Assembly (NCBI GenBank): GCA_030447445.1
Contig: JAUJOW010000002.1
Coordinates: forward strand, 130,208 to 194,207
Direction: 5' to 3'
DNA from: Acidimicrobiales bacterium
GTDB taxonomy: Bacteria > Actinomycetota > Acidimicrobiia > Acidimicrobiales > Iamiaceae
DNA length: 64,000 nucleotides
Shown: piece by piece, positions 39,047 to 48,347 of the stretch
How the letters are laid out: every line of letters begins with the position of its first letter
Position numbering within the stretch: position 1 is the first letter of the stretch
Notes under the pieces: model-generated
Seen by the model: only the letters and a program-made list of their open reading frames with translations
Database searches by the model: none
Told to the model about the DNA's origin: nothing
Translations under genes and position numbers: made by a program

Positions 39047-40975
39047 ATGCCCCCGCCCACGAACCTCTTGCGGCGCGGCGCGAGTGTGGACCTCGACGGT
39101 GGGGCCGCCGGCACCTCAGCGACACGGGCACCGGACGAAGCTCCGATCGAGCGGCGGGACCGCCGATGGCCCGACGCCGGAGCCGTCGTCGTGCTCGTGC
39201 TCCTCGGGCTGCTGGCCATCCCGCTGATCGTGGCGCTGGTGGCCCTCCGCCACCCCAGGTGGTACCCGCTCAGCGACATCGCCCAGACCGAGCTTCGAGT
39301 GCGCGACGTCTGGAGCTCCCACCCGCCCCTCATCGGCCTCGGGGGGCGGATCGGCGCTGTCGGAGCCGACCAGGGCAGCCACCCTGGCCCGCTGAGCTTC
39401 TGGGCCCTCTGGCCGCTCTACCAGGTCTTCGGAGGCGGCGCCTGGGCCCTCAAGGCGGCGACGGCAGCGTTGAACGTGATGGCCATGGGCTCGGTCCTGT
39501 GGCTGGCGCTTCGACGGGGCGGGGTCGCGCTCGCCCTCGGCGTCGGCGCCGCCACCGCCGTGCTCACCCACTCCTTCGGCGCCGCCGCGTTGACCGAGCC
39601 CTGGCTCCCCTACCTCTCGATGGTGTGGTGGGTCGTCTTCCTCCTGGCGGTGTGGTCGTTGCTCTGCGAGGACATGTCCGTGCTGCCACTGGCCGTCTTC
39701 GCCGGCTCGCTCTGCGTGCAGACACACATCTCCTATGTCGCCCTGGTGGTCGGGTTGGGAGCGCTGGGGCTCGCCGCCGTGCTTCGCAGCCTGCTCGCTC
39801 AACGGCGGGACCCCGATCTTCGGCGCCGCACGATCCGGTGGTCCCTCATCGGCGTCGGGACGGGCGTGGTGCTCTGGCTCCCGCCGATCATCGAACAGGT
39901 CACCAACCGCCCGGGCAACCTCGCCACGATCTACCACCACTTCAGCGACCCGCCCGAGGACCACCTCGGCGTCGCCAAAGGCATCGAGCACTTGCTGATC
40001 CACCTCAACCCGTGGACGCTCCTCACCGAAGAGGTGGCGGCGAACCGGTTCATCGTCGGCTCGACCGTTCCCGGCATGGTGCTCCTCGCCGCCTGGGCCG
40101 TCTCGGTGGTCGTCGCCTGGCGGCTGCGGCACCGAGCACTGGTGCGCCTCCACGGCCTGGCGGCGGCGGCTCTCGCGCTGGCCGTCGTCTCGATGAGCCG
40201 GATCTTCGGACCGGCGTGGTACTACCTGACGCTCTGGGGCTGGGGGATCAGCGCCCTGATCATGGTGGCCGTCGGCTGGACCCTGTGTACGACCGTCGAA
40301 CGGACGGTGGACGGTCCCCGCCACCAGCGGTTGGCCGTCACCGGGGCGGTGGGCATGCTCGGCGTCGTCGTCCTGTCCACCCTCTCGTTCTCCCTGGACG
40401 CCGCCCACGCCGAGGTGAGCCAGCCGGAGCTCTCGGCCACCATGGACGTGCTCGTACCCCAGACCCTCGACGGGCTCGACGATCCCGCCACGCCCGGCGG
40501 CGGTCGCCGTCCCTACCTCCTCACCTGGGCGGACCCAGCCTTCGGCGGGGCCCGGGGGTTCGGCCTGTTCAACGAGCTGGACCGCCACGGGATCGAGGTC
40601 GGCGCGGTGGAGTACTGGCAGGCGGTGGTGACCCGTGCTCGGGTGATCGAGCCGGAGGAGGCGACGGCGGAGGTGCACCTTTCCGTCGGCGCTGACATCG
40701 CAGCCTGGCAGGCCAAGCCGGGCACCCGTCGCGTGGCCTACGTCGATCCGGCCAGCCCGGAGGAACGGGCCGAGTACGAGCGGCTCCGCCTCCTGGTGAT
40801 CGACGAGCTCTTGTCGGAGGGGCGGCCTGAACTGGTGCGCAGCGTCGACCAGAACCCGTTCGTCCTCCAGTCGGACATGACCCTCTCCCGGACGTTGCGC
40901 GACCGGGTGCGCCGCATGATCTCCTTCGGCCAGCCGGCGGCCGTGTTCGTCGCGCCGGTCGATCTCGCCGGTTGA
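39047..40975 (+). CDS. polytopic membrane protein, GT-C-like (family B)
   Basis: ALRHPRWYPLSDIAQTELRVRDVWSSHPPLIGLGGRIG...QGSHPGPLSFWALWPLYQVFGG; multiple TMs. Confidence 0.82.
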   Translation: MPPPTNLLRRGASVDLDGGAAGTSATRAPDEAPIERRDRRWPDAGAVVVLVLLGLLAIPLIVALVALRHPRWYPLSDIAQTELRVRDVWSSHPPLIGLGGRIGAVGADQGSHPGPLSFWALWPLYQVFGGGAWALKAATAALNVMAMGSVLWLALRRGGVALALGVGAATAVLTHSFGAAALTEPWLPYLSMVWWVVFLLAVWSLLCEDMSVLPLAVFAGSLCVQTHISYVALVVGLGALGLAAVLRSLLAQRRDPDLRRRTIRWSLIGVGTGVVLWLPPIIEQVTNRPGNLATIYHHFSDPPEDHLGVAKGIEHLLIHLNPWTLLTEEVAANRFIVGSTVPGMVLLAAWAVSVVVAWRLRHRALVRLHGLAAAALALAVVSMSRIFGPAWYYLTLWGWGISALIMVAVGWTLCTTVERTVDGPRHQRLAVTGAVGMLGVVVLSTLSFSLDAAHAEVSQPELSATMDVLVPQTLDGLDDPATPGGGRRPYLLTWADPAFGGARGFGLFNELDRHGIEVGAVEYWQAVVTRARVIEPEEATAEVHLSVGADIAAWQAKPGTRRVAYVDPASPEERAEYERLRLLVIDELLSEGRPELVRSVDQNPFVLQSDMTLSRTLRDRVRRMISFGQPAAVFVAPVDLAG

Positions 40976-41090
40976 CGAGCAGTGGCAACGGCTCGAGTTG
41001 AACCGGGACCGGGCATGACATGACCGCTCGGACGGGCAGCTCGAGGCCATGAATCGCACCCCTGGGGGTGTGGGCCTAGGCTCCCGCCCC

Positions 41091-41399
41091 ATGCTCTGGT
41101 TCGAGCGGCAGGTCGTCGCCACCCTCGTGAGCACCCTCGACGACGGCCGCCGCACCGAGATCGAGGGCTTCGTCGACGGCGCCCTGGCCGCCCAGCCCGC
41201 ACACATCCGGGCCGGTGTGGCCGCCGAATCCCTGCTCATCGGCGCCTGGTCCCGGCTGACCGGGGGCGGTGGCGGCGACGGTGGCCCCCACCCCGTCCGC
41301 ATCGAGTCGCTCGAGGCCAGCCCGATCGGCCCCGTCCGCCAGTACGTCCGCCTGCTGCGCTCCCTCGTCCTGTTCGCCGAGCACGAGCTGGCCCCGTGA
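41091..41399 (+). CDS. small hypothetical protein coupled to GMC oxidoreductase
   Basis: 102 aa MLWFERQVVATLVSTLDDGRRTEIEGFVDGALAAQPAHIRAGVAAESLLIGAWSRL; stop overlaps GTG start of the next gene (GTGA). Confidence 0.7.
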   Translation: MLWFERQVVATLVSTLDDGRRTEIEGFVDGALAAQPAHIRAGVAAESLLIGAWSRLTGGGGGDGGPHPVRIESLEASPIGPVRQYVRLLRSLVLFAEHELAP

Positions 41400-42826
41400 G
41401 GCCGTCGACCATCGACACCGACATCCTCGTCGTCGGGTCCGGCGCTGGAGGGGCCGTCACCGCCTCCACGCTGGCGGCGGCCGGTCGGACCGTGACCGTG
41501 GTCGAGGAGGGTCCGTGGGTGGACCCCGACGCCCTGGACCCGTTCTCCATCGAGGAAATGGTGGCCAAGTACCGCTACCGGGGGGCATCGGCAGCGCTGG
41601 GCGCTCCGGTGGTCGCCTACGCCGAGGGACGGTGCGTCGGCGGCAGCACCGAGATCAACAGCGGGTTGTGGCACCGGGCCCCGGGCGACCTCATCGACGA
41701 GTGGCGCAACACCTACCAGATCGACGAGTTCACCCCCGACACCATCGCCCGCTACTCCGAGCGGATCGAGGACGACCTCGGCGTCTCCCGCCTGCCAGGG
41801 GCACCGCCACCGTCGTCGGCCATGCTCGAGCGGGGGGCCACCAAGCTCGACTGGCGGGCGGTCGAGTTCGCTCGGGTCTTTCGCTACGAGGCGAGCGGCC
41901 GGGGGACCAAGCAGACCATGGCCCGCACCCTGCTGCCCCGGGCCGTGCACGACGGCGCCGAGGTGATCCCCGACTGCCAGGTGCTGAAGCTGCTGCACCA
42001 CCACGACCGCGTGGTCGGCGCCCGCTGCCGCCGCCACCTCGACACCGGGCAGGACGAGGTGCTCACCATCAACGCCGAGCACGTCTTCGTCTGCGGCGGG
42101 GCCATCCAGACCCCCGCCCTACTCCAGCGCAGTGGGTTCCGGGCCAACATCGGCAATGGCTTGAAGCTCCACCCCACCATCAAGATCGCCGCCCGCTTCC
42201 CCCACCCCCTCGACCACGGCGACGTGCCGATGCACCGCATCACCGAGTTCTCCCCTCACCTCAGCATCGGTGGTTCGCAGAGCCGACGGGGTCACGTGGC
42301 CCTGGCGTTGGCCGAGTCGGGCACCGAGCACACCGAGGCCATGGAGGATTGGGAGAACGTCTCCATCTACTACGCCGCCATCCGCAGCGACGCCGGGGGC
42401 CGGGTGATGGCCGTGCCCGGCCTGCGGGCGCCGATCGTGACCTACCGGCTCACCGAGGGCGACCTGAGCCGGCTGGCGCGCGGGCTGGTGCACCTGGGCG
42501 AGGCGCTGCTCGCCGCCGGGGCCACCGAGCTGTACCCGTCGGTGACGGGGGCGCCGGTGGTCCGCCGGCCCGAGGAGCTGGCGCAGTGGTGGGCGGCCGT
42601 CACCAGGACCAACGCCAACCTCATGACCGTGCACATGACCTCGACGGTCCGGATCGGTGAGGACCGCGACCGCACCGGAGCCGACAGCTTCGGCCGGGTG
42701 TGGGGAACCGCCAACCTGCGGGTCAACGACGCCGCGCTCGTGCCCGACGCCCCCGGAGTGAACCCGCAGGCCTCGATCATGGCCATCGCCGCCCGCAACT
42801 GCGACCACTTCCTCGCCGGCGCATGA
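41396..42826 (+). CDS. GMC-family FAD oxidoreductase
   Basis: DTDILVVGSGAGGAVTASTLAAAGRTVTVVEEG; GRCVGGSTEINSGLWHR; C-terminal WGTANLRVNDAALVPDAPGVNPQASIMAIAARNCDHFL. Confidence 0.92.
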   Translation: MRPSTIDTDILVVGSGAGGAVTASTLAAAGRTVTVVEEGPWVDPDALDPFSIEEMVAKYRYRGASAALGAPVVAYAEGRCVGGSTEINSGLWHRAPGDLIDEWRNTYQIDEFTPDTIARYSERIEDDLGVSRLPGAPPPSSAMLERGATKLDWRAVEFARVFRYEASGRGTKQTMARTLLPRAVHDGAEVIPDCQVLKLLHHHDRVVGARCRRHLDTGQDEVLTINAEHVFVCGGAIQTPALLQRSGFRANIGNGLKLHPTIKIAARFPHPLDHGDVPMHRITEFSPHLSIGGSQSRRGHVALALAESGTEHTEAMEDWENVSIYYAAIRSDAGGRVMAVPGLRAPIVTYRLTEGDLSRLARGLVHLGEALLAAGATELYPSVTGAPVVRRPEELAQWWAAVTRTNANLMTVHMTSTVRIGEDRDRTGADSFGRVWGTANLRVNDAALVPDAPGVNPQASIMAIAARNCDHFLAGA

Positions 42827-43902
42827 CCGAACCGAGGACGGCCGGCGCACCAACGCCGGCGGGAGGGAGCGACCGCGACGCGACCGGTCCCCCCCGGTCC
42901 GTGATCACCGGGGCAGCCGGCTGGCTCGGGCAGAACCTGGTGCGCCGCCTGGCCGGCGACGGGCGGTCGGTCCGGTGTCTGGTCCACGACGCCGATGAGG
43001 CGCCGCTGCTCGAGCTCGTCGGGCGCGACGCGGAGGTGGTGGTGGGCGACACCCGCGACCCCGCTGCCGTGGACCGGCTGTTCGACGGTGTCGGCCCAGC
43101 CACGGTGTTCCACGCCGCCGCCGTGATCCACCCCCGGAACGGGACCCGTGAGTTCTTCGACGTCAACGTGGGCGGCACCCAGCTCGTCCTCGACCGGGCC
43201 CGCCGGTCCCGAGCCCGCCGGTTCGTGCACGTCTCCTCGAACTCGCCCTTCGGCGCCAACCCGACGCCCGACGACCGCTTCACCGAGGACTCGCCGTACA
43301 ACCCGTACCTCGGCTACGGCCAGTCGAAGCACGAAGCCGAACAGATCGTGTGGCGGGCCGGCGAGCGGGGCGACCTGTCCACCGTGATCATCCGCGCCCC
43401 GTGGTTCTACGGGCCCTACCAGCCGCCCCGCCAGACCCAGTTCTTCGCCGCCGTGCGCAAGGGGCGGTTCCCACTGCTCGGCGACGGCTCGAACCGGCGC
43501 TCGATGGTGTACACCACCAACCTCGTGGACGGGCTCCTCCTCGCCGAGGCCGCCGATGTTGCCCCGGGCCGGGCCTACTGGATCGCCGACGCCGAGCCCT
43601 ACGCCATGCGGGACGTGATCACCACCGTGCGGGAAGCGCTCGCCGCCGAGGGGCTCGCCGTGTCGTCCCGCCAGCTGCGGATCCCCGCCGCCGCCGGCGT
43701 GGTGGCCGAGCGGATCGACCGGGTGCTGCAGGACCGGGGCCGGTACGTGCAGGCCCTCCACGTGCTGGGTGAGCTCAAGGACACCATCGCCTGCGACATC
43801 GGCCGGGCCCGAGCCGAGCTCGGCTACGAGCCGTCGGTGGCGCTCCTCGAGGGCATGCGGAGCAGCATCCGGTGGTGCCTCGACCGGGGCGAGGCCATCT
43901 GA
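42823..43902 (+). CDS. NAD-dependent epimerase/dehydratase (extended SDR)
   Basis: SVITGAAGWLGQNLVRRLAGDGRSVRCLVHD; YGQSKHEAEQIVWRAG; ATGA overlap with upstream gene. Confidence 0.9.
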   Translation: MTEPRTAGAPTPAGGSDRDATGPPRSVITGAAGWLGQNLVRRLAGDGRSVRCLVHDADEAPLLELVGRDAEVVVGDTRDPAAVDRLFDGVGPATVFHAAAVIHPRNGTREFFDVNVGGTQLVLDRARRSRARRFVHVSSNSPFGANPTPDDRFTEDSPYNPYLGYGQSKHEAEQIVWRAGERGDLSTVIIRAPWFYGPYQPPRQTQFFAAVRKGRFPLLGDGSNRRSMVYTTNLVDGLLLAEAADVAPGRAYWIADAEPYAMRDVITTVREALAAEGLAVSSRQLRIPAAAGVVAERIDRVLQDRGRYVQALHVLGELKDTIACDIGRARAELGYEPSVALLEGMRSSIRWCLDRGEAI

Positions 43903-44933
43903 TGGGTCGCACGGTGCTCGTCACCGGGGGCAGCGGCTACTTCGGCACCACCCTCGTCGACCTCGCCCTCGATCGAGGCGACCGGGTGCGGGTGTTCGAC
44001 CTGAACCCCCCGGGGTCCCGTGACGGTGACGTCGCGCACGTCGCCGGCGACGTGCGCGACCGGGACGTGCTGCACGCGGCCTGCGACGGCGTGGACGTCG
44101 TCCTGCACAACGTGGCGCAGGTCCCCCTTGCCCGCGACCGCGACCTGTTCTGGTCGGTGAACGTGGTCGGCACGGCCAACCTCCTGCTGGCCGCCCGAGA
44201 CGCCGGCGTGGCCAAGGTGGTGCACACGTCGACGAGTGCCATCTTCGGCATCCCCGAGTCCAACCCGGTCACCGAGGACACCCCTCCCCGCCCACTCGAA
44301 GCGTACGGCCGGGCCAAGCTGCAGGCGGAGTGGTTGTGCCGTGAGGCCATCGAAACCGGGCTCGACGTGAGCATCGTGCGCCCGCGCACCATCCTCGGCC
44401 ACGGTCGCCTCGGCATCATGGCCATCCTGTTCGAGTTCGTGGCCGAGGGTGCCCCGGTGTTCGTGCTCGGCGACGGCAGCAACCGGTACCAGTTCGTCCA
44501 CGCCGACGACCTCGCCGACGCCTGCCTCCGGGCCGGCGACCGGGCCGGACCGGGTGTCTACAACGTCGGCGCCACCGACTTCGGCACCATGCGGGAGACC
44601 CTCCAAGCCCTCGTCGACCACGCTGGCACCGGCTCCAGGGTCCGGTCGCTGCCCAGCGCTCCCGCCGCCGCCGCCCTGGCCGCGCTCACCGGCGTCGGCC
44701 TCGCTCCGTTCGCCCCCTATCACTGGCTGCTCTACGGCGAGTCGTTGTGGTTCGACACCGCCCGGGCCCAGACCGAGCTGGGATGGCGACCCCAGCGGTC
44801 CAACGCCGAGATGGTGGTGGAGTCCTACGAGTGGTTCCTCGCCCACCGCCACCAACTCGCTGGCGCGGCAGGCTCCCACCACCAGTCGCCGGCCAAGCTG
44901 GGTCTGCTGCGCATCCTCAAACGACTCCCGTGA
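43902..44933 (+). CDS. NAD-dependent epimerase/dehydratase (extended SDR)
   Basis: TVLVTGGSGYFGTTLVDLALDRGDRVRVFDLNPPG; YGRAKLQAEWLCREA; GDGSNRYQFVHADDLADA. Confidence 0.92.
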   Translation: MGRTVLVTGGSGYFGTTLVDLALDRGDRVRVFDLNPPGSRDGDVAHVAGDVRDRDVLHAACDGVDVVLHNVAQVPLARDRDLFWSVNVVGTANLLLAARDAGVAKVVHTSTSAIFGIPESNPVTEDTPPRPLEAYGRAKLQAEWLCREAIETGLDVSIVRPRTILGHGRLGIMAILFEFVAEGAPVFVLGDGSNRYQFVHADDLADACLRAGDRAGPGVYNVGATDFGTMRETLQALVDHAGTGSRVRSLPSAPAAAALAALTGVGLAPFAPYHWLLYGESLWFDTARAQTELGWRPQRSNAEMVVESYEWFLAHRHQLAGAAGSHHQSPAKLGLLRILKRLP

Positions 44934-46264
44934 GGACGCGGACCCCCTCGCCCGCACAGGCCCCGTCCGGGTCGGTGGCGGCCTCAACCGCGACACGACG
45001 GTCGACCAAGCCCTTCGACGGCAAGGACGTCCGAATCGTCGCCATCTGCTTCCTGGTGGCGCTGGCGCTGAGGCTGGCGTTCGTCATGATCGTCGAGCGT
45101 CCCTCGTTCAGCTTCACCGACGCGTTCTTCTACCACTTCTACGGCGAGTCGTTGGCCGAGGGGCGTGGCTATGTCCGCGTGGACGGCTCCCCCACGGCGC
45201 AGTGGCCACCGGGCTTCTCGTTCCTGCTGTCGCTCGTGTACCGGCTGTTCAGCGCCGACCCGCTCAATGGGGAGATCCTGAACGCCGTGCTCGGGGCCCT
45301 GACCGTGGCCCTGCTCTACGTCGTGGCCCGCCGGGCCTTCGGGCGGGCCGAGGCGGTCGTTGCGGCGGTGTGGATGGCCGTGTTGCCCGGCCCCATCCTC
45401 TGGGCCGACGTCTTGTTCACCGAGACCTTCTACACCTTCATGCTGGTCGCCTTCTTCGCGATGTTGGCCGTTCTGCCGACCCGGTGGTGGGCGGTGTTCC
45501 TGCTCGGCGTGGTGGTGGGCATGTCCGCGCTCGTCCGCGGTGAGGGGCTCTTCCTCGCCCTCCCCGCGTTGGCGCTGTGGTGGCGGCAGACCAACCTCCG
45601 CACCCTGGGTGCCCGGGCCGCTGTCCTCGGTGCGGCCAGGGTGCTGGCCATCACGCCCTGGACCATCCGCAACGCGGTACAGCTCGACACCTTCGCCCCC
45701 GTCTCCTCGAACGTGGGCGCCACGTTGTGGGCCGGTCACAACCCCGCCGCCTACGGCGGGCCGACCTACTACCAGGACTACGAGCGCTTCGGTGACGACA
45801 TCGTGAAGCGGGAGGTCGAGTCGGCCAAGTACCTGCGGGGCGAAGCCCTCGACTACATGGTCAGCCACCCCGTCCGTGAGCTCCAGCTCATCCCGCTCAA
45901 GCTGATCTACCTGAACCGGGGCGACGCCCAGGTGCTCGAGCTGGTCAACAGCGCCGCCCCCGGCGACCGCAAGCCGCTGAAGCGCACCGACGAGATCCGC
46001 CTCGAGGTCCTGGCCGACATCGGCTACTACGGCCTGCTCACGCTCACGGTCATCTCGGTGGCGCTGCTACGCCGTGACCTCTGGCGCCGACCCATCACGC
46101 GGGCGGCGCTGGTGGCCATGATCACGTCGCTCGTGCTGTACGGGTTCTTGTACTTCGGGAGCTACCGGTACCGCTTCCCGCTCGAACCGCTGATGATCCT
46201 CGTGGCTGCCCCGCTGGTCACCAGCGTGTGGCGGACACGGTCGACGCTGCCGCTCGCCGCCTGA
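44930..46264 (+). CDS. GT39/ArnT-like membrane glycosyltransferase
   Basis: FTDAFFYHFYGESLAEGRGYVRVDGSPTAQWPPGFSFLLSLVYRLF; VWMAVLPGPILWADVLFTETFYTFMLVAFFAMLAV; GTGA overlap. Confidence 0.88.
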   Translation: MRTRTPSPAQAPSGSVAASTATRRSTKPFDGKDVRIVAICFLVALALRLAFVMIVERPSFSFTDAFFYHFYGESLAEGRGYVRVDGSPTAQWPPGFSFLLSLVYRLFSADPLNGEILNAVLGALTVALLYVVARRAFGRAEAVVAAVWMAVLPGPILWADVLFTETFYTFMLVAFFAMLAVLPTRWWAVFLLGVVVGMSALVRGEGLFLALPALALWWRQTNLRTLGARAAVLGAARVLAITPWTIRNAVQLDTFAPVSSNVGATLWAGHNPAAYGGPTYYQDYERFGDDIVKREVESAKYLRGEALDYMVSHPVRELQLIPLKLIYLNRGDAQVLELVNSAAPGDRKPLKRTDEIRLEVLADIGYYGLLTLTVISVALLRRDLWRRPITRAALVAMITSLVLYGFLYFGSYRYRFPLEPLMILVAAPLVTSVWRTRSTLPLAA

Positions 46265-46269
46265 CGGTG

Positions 46270-48252
46270 ATGCAACCGAGCGGCGACGCCCGACTCGCCT
46301 CCCGCTTCCTCCCGGTGGCCGTGGCCGCCGCCCTGGCGCCGATCGTGGTCGCCACGGCGCGAGCCGTCGACCGAGGCTGGCTCCCAGTGGGCGACAACGC
46401 CTTCTTCGCCATCCGCGCCGCTGACGTCCTCACCTCGCATCCGCCGCTGCTCGGGACGTGGACGTCCAACTCGCTCGCCACCGGGATCGACGCCAACAAC
46501 CCCGGACCGCTGTTCTTCGACCTCCTGTCCCTGCCTGTCGGCGTTCTCCCGGGCGGCGCCGGGCTTGCCGTCGGAGTGGCCATCCTCAACGCGCTGACGG
46601 TCATCGGCATCGCGCTGCTCGCTCACCGTCGCGGCGGCCCCCTGCTCGGCATCCTTGCCACCGCCGTGTCGGCCGGGCTGTGCTGGGCCATGGGCAGCGA
46701 GCTGCTCTTCGACCCCTGGCAGCCCCACGCCATGCTCCTCCCGTTCCTCTGCTTCCTCCTGTTGATCTGGTCCCTCACCTGCGGTGACCTGGTGCTCCTC
46801 CCGGTGGCCGCCGGCGTCGGCAGCCTCCTCCTCCAGACCCATCTCAGCTACGCCGTGCTGGTGCCGGTGCTCGCCGTCTGGGGAGTCCTCGGCCTGGTTC
46901 TCGACCTGCGCCGTCGCCGCCGGGAGCACCCCCAGGCCTGGCCGTCCCTGTCGCGGCGGTTCGCCGTCTGGGGGGCGGCGGGCGCCGGGGTGGGGCTGGT
47001 CGGCTGGGTTCAACCGCTGATCGAGCAGTTCACGGCCGCCGGCGACGGGAACTTGACTCGCCTGGCCGACACCCTCGGCGAATCGGCGAGCGGAACCGTC
47101 GGTTACAGCCGGGCAGCGCAGCTGCTCGCCAGCGTCACCACCCTGCCACCGTGGTGGCTTCGACCGTCGTTCGGGGAGGCATGGCTCCCGTCGCCCGACG
47201 CCATCGTGGTCGAGCCCGACAGCGCATCACTGCCCTCGGTGCCCCTGGCCGCCGGTGCCCTCGCCGCCCTCGCCGCCCTCATCGCATGGTGCCTGTGGGA
47301 CGCCCACCGCCGGGACGACCGGGTGGCGTCGAGCGCGGTCATCACCGCCGCCGTGGCCCTCGTCGCCGGGATGGTGACCGCCGGGCAGGCCCCCATCGGG
47401 TTGTTCGGGCTCGCCCCCCACCAGTTCCGGTGGCTGTGGCCCTTGGCCGCGTTCACCGCCTTCGCCATTGCCGCCGCCCTCGCCCGCCGGGTGGCTCCAT
47501 CGCCGGTCCCTCGACGAGCGTTGGTCGGGGGCTTCTCCGTCGCCGCCGTCGTCCTGTCCCTCCTCAACCTGCCGACCTACAACCAAGGCGTCGGCCCGAG
47601 CGCCGACGACTACGCCATCCCGGTGATCCGCGACCTCGGCCGCCAGATGGGCACGCTCGAGGGCCGGGGCACGTTGCTGGTGGACCTGGAAGGCGAGGAG
47701 TTCGCCAGCCCGTACAGCACGCCGATCATGGCCGAGCTCCAGCGCCGGGACATCCCCTTCGTCGTCAAGGACCCGACCACCATTCGCCAGCTCGGCCCGA
47801 CCCGGCGCTTCACGGGCAGCAACGCCGACGCCACGCTGACCTACCGGGTGGGCAACGGTACGCGCAAGCCACCGCCGGGCAGCCGGCGGGTCGCCCTCCA
47901 CGAGGCGCTGTCGGCCTCCGAACGTGAGGAGCTGGACGAGCTACGGGCCCGCATCGCCGTCTACCTCGCCGAACGCGACGGCCTCGAGCTGAACCGGCGC
48001 GGCAGGGCAGTGGCTCGGGCCGGCAAGCTGCCCCAGAGCCGGGCCAAGGCATCTGGCCAGCCGGTGTCGCCGGAGGCGCTCCTCGCCTCCCGAGAGGTGC
48101 TGTACACGGTCCAGGAGGACCTCCTCGTGCTCGACGAGGTCTGGGCCCCCCGGTTCGAGCGCTACGCCCGCCTCCAGGACCGGTTCGACGAGCAGACGGT
48201 GGCGCTGTTCCTCGGGCCGGTGGACGGCGCCTCCGCTGGCGGGCCTCCCTGA
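46270..48252 (+). CDS. polytopic membrane protein, GT-C-like (family B paralog)
   Basis: DRGWLPVGDNAFFAIRAADVLTSHPPLLGTWTSNSLATGIDANNPGPLFFDLLSLPVG; begins 6 nt after upstream stop. Confidence 0.82.
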   Translation: MQPSGDARLASRFLPVAVAAALAPIVVATARAVDRGWLPVGDNAFFAIRAADVLTSHPPLLGTWTSNSLATGIDANNPGPLFFDLLSLPVGVLPGGAGLAVGVAILNALTVIGIALLAHRRGGPLLGILATAVSAGLCWAMGSELLFDPWQPHAMLLPFLCFLLLIWSLTCGDLVLLPVAAGVGSLLLQTHLSYAVLVPVLAVWGVLGLVLDLRRRRREHPQAWPSLSRRFAVWGAAGAGVGLVGWVQPLIEQFTAAGDGNLTRLADTLGESASGTVGYSRAAQLLASVTTLPPWWLRPSFGEAWLPSPDAIVVEPDSASLPSVPLAAGALAALAALIAWCLWDAHRRDDRVASSAVITAAVALVAGMVTAGQAPIGLFGLAPHQFRWLWPLAAFTAFAIAAALARRVAPSPVPRRALVGGFSVAAVVLSLLNLPTYNQGVGPSADDYAIPVIRDLGRQMGTLEGRGTLLVDLEGEEFASPYSTPIMAELQRRDIPFVVKDPTTIRQLGPTRRFTGSNADATLTYRVGNGTRKPPPGSRRVALHEALSASEREELDELRARIAVYLAERDGLELNRRGRAVARAGKLPQSRAKASGQPVSPEALLASREVLYTVQEDLLVLDEVWAPRFERYARLQDRFDEQTVALFLGPVDGASAGGPP

Positions 48253-48347
48253 TCGACGCAGGGCGGTCGCTATGCTGCCGCTGGCCCCTCGCTTGACGTG
48301 GGCGGCTGAGCGGCGCACCTCCTCGAGCGAAGCGGATCTCTTCGTGC

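Noticed and set aside
40976-41020. Possible coding remnant after the family B GT stop (cagtggcaacggctcgagttgaaccgg resembling RDGLELNRR of the paralog)
   Set aside because: Only about 10 codons of weak similarity; could be chance.
39116-42082. 988-aa minus-strand ORF
   Set aside because: Antisense shadow of the family B GT, small protein and GMC genes; low-complexity His/Gly/Glu/Arg-rich translation typical of GC-rich opposite frames.
41396-44933. DprE1/DprE2 pair supplying the AftB-like enzyme
   Set aside because: The oxidoreductase is GMC-type, not the VAO/PCMH FAD fold of DprE1; the functional analogy is only speculative.
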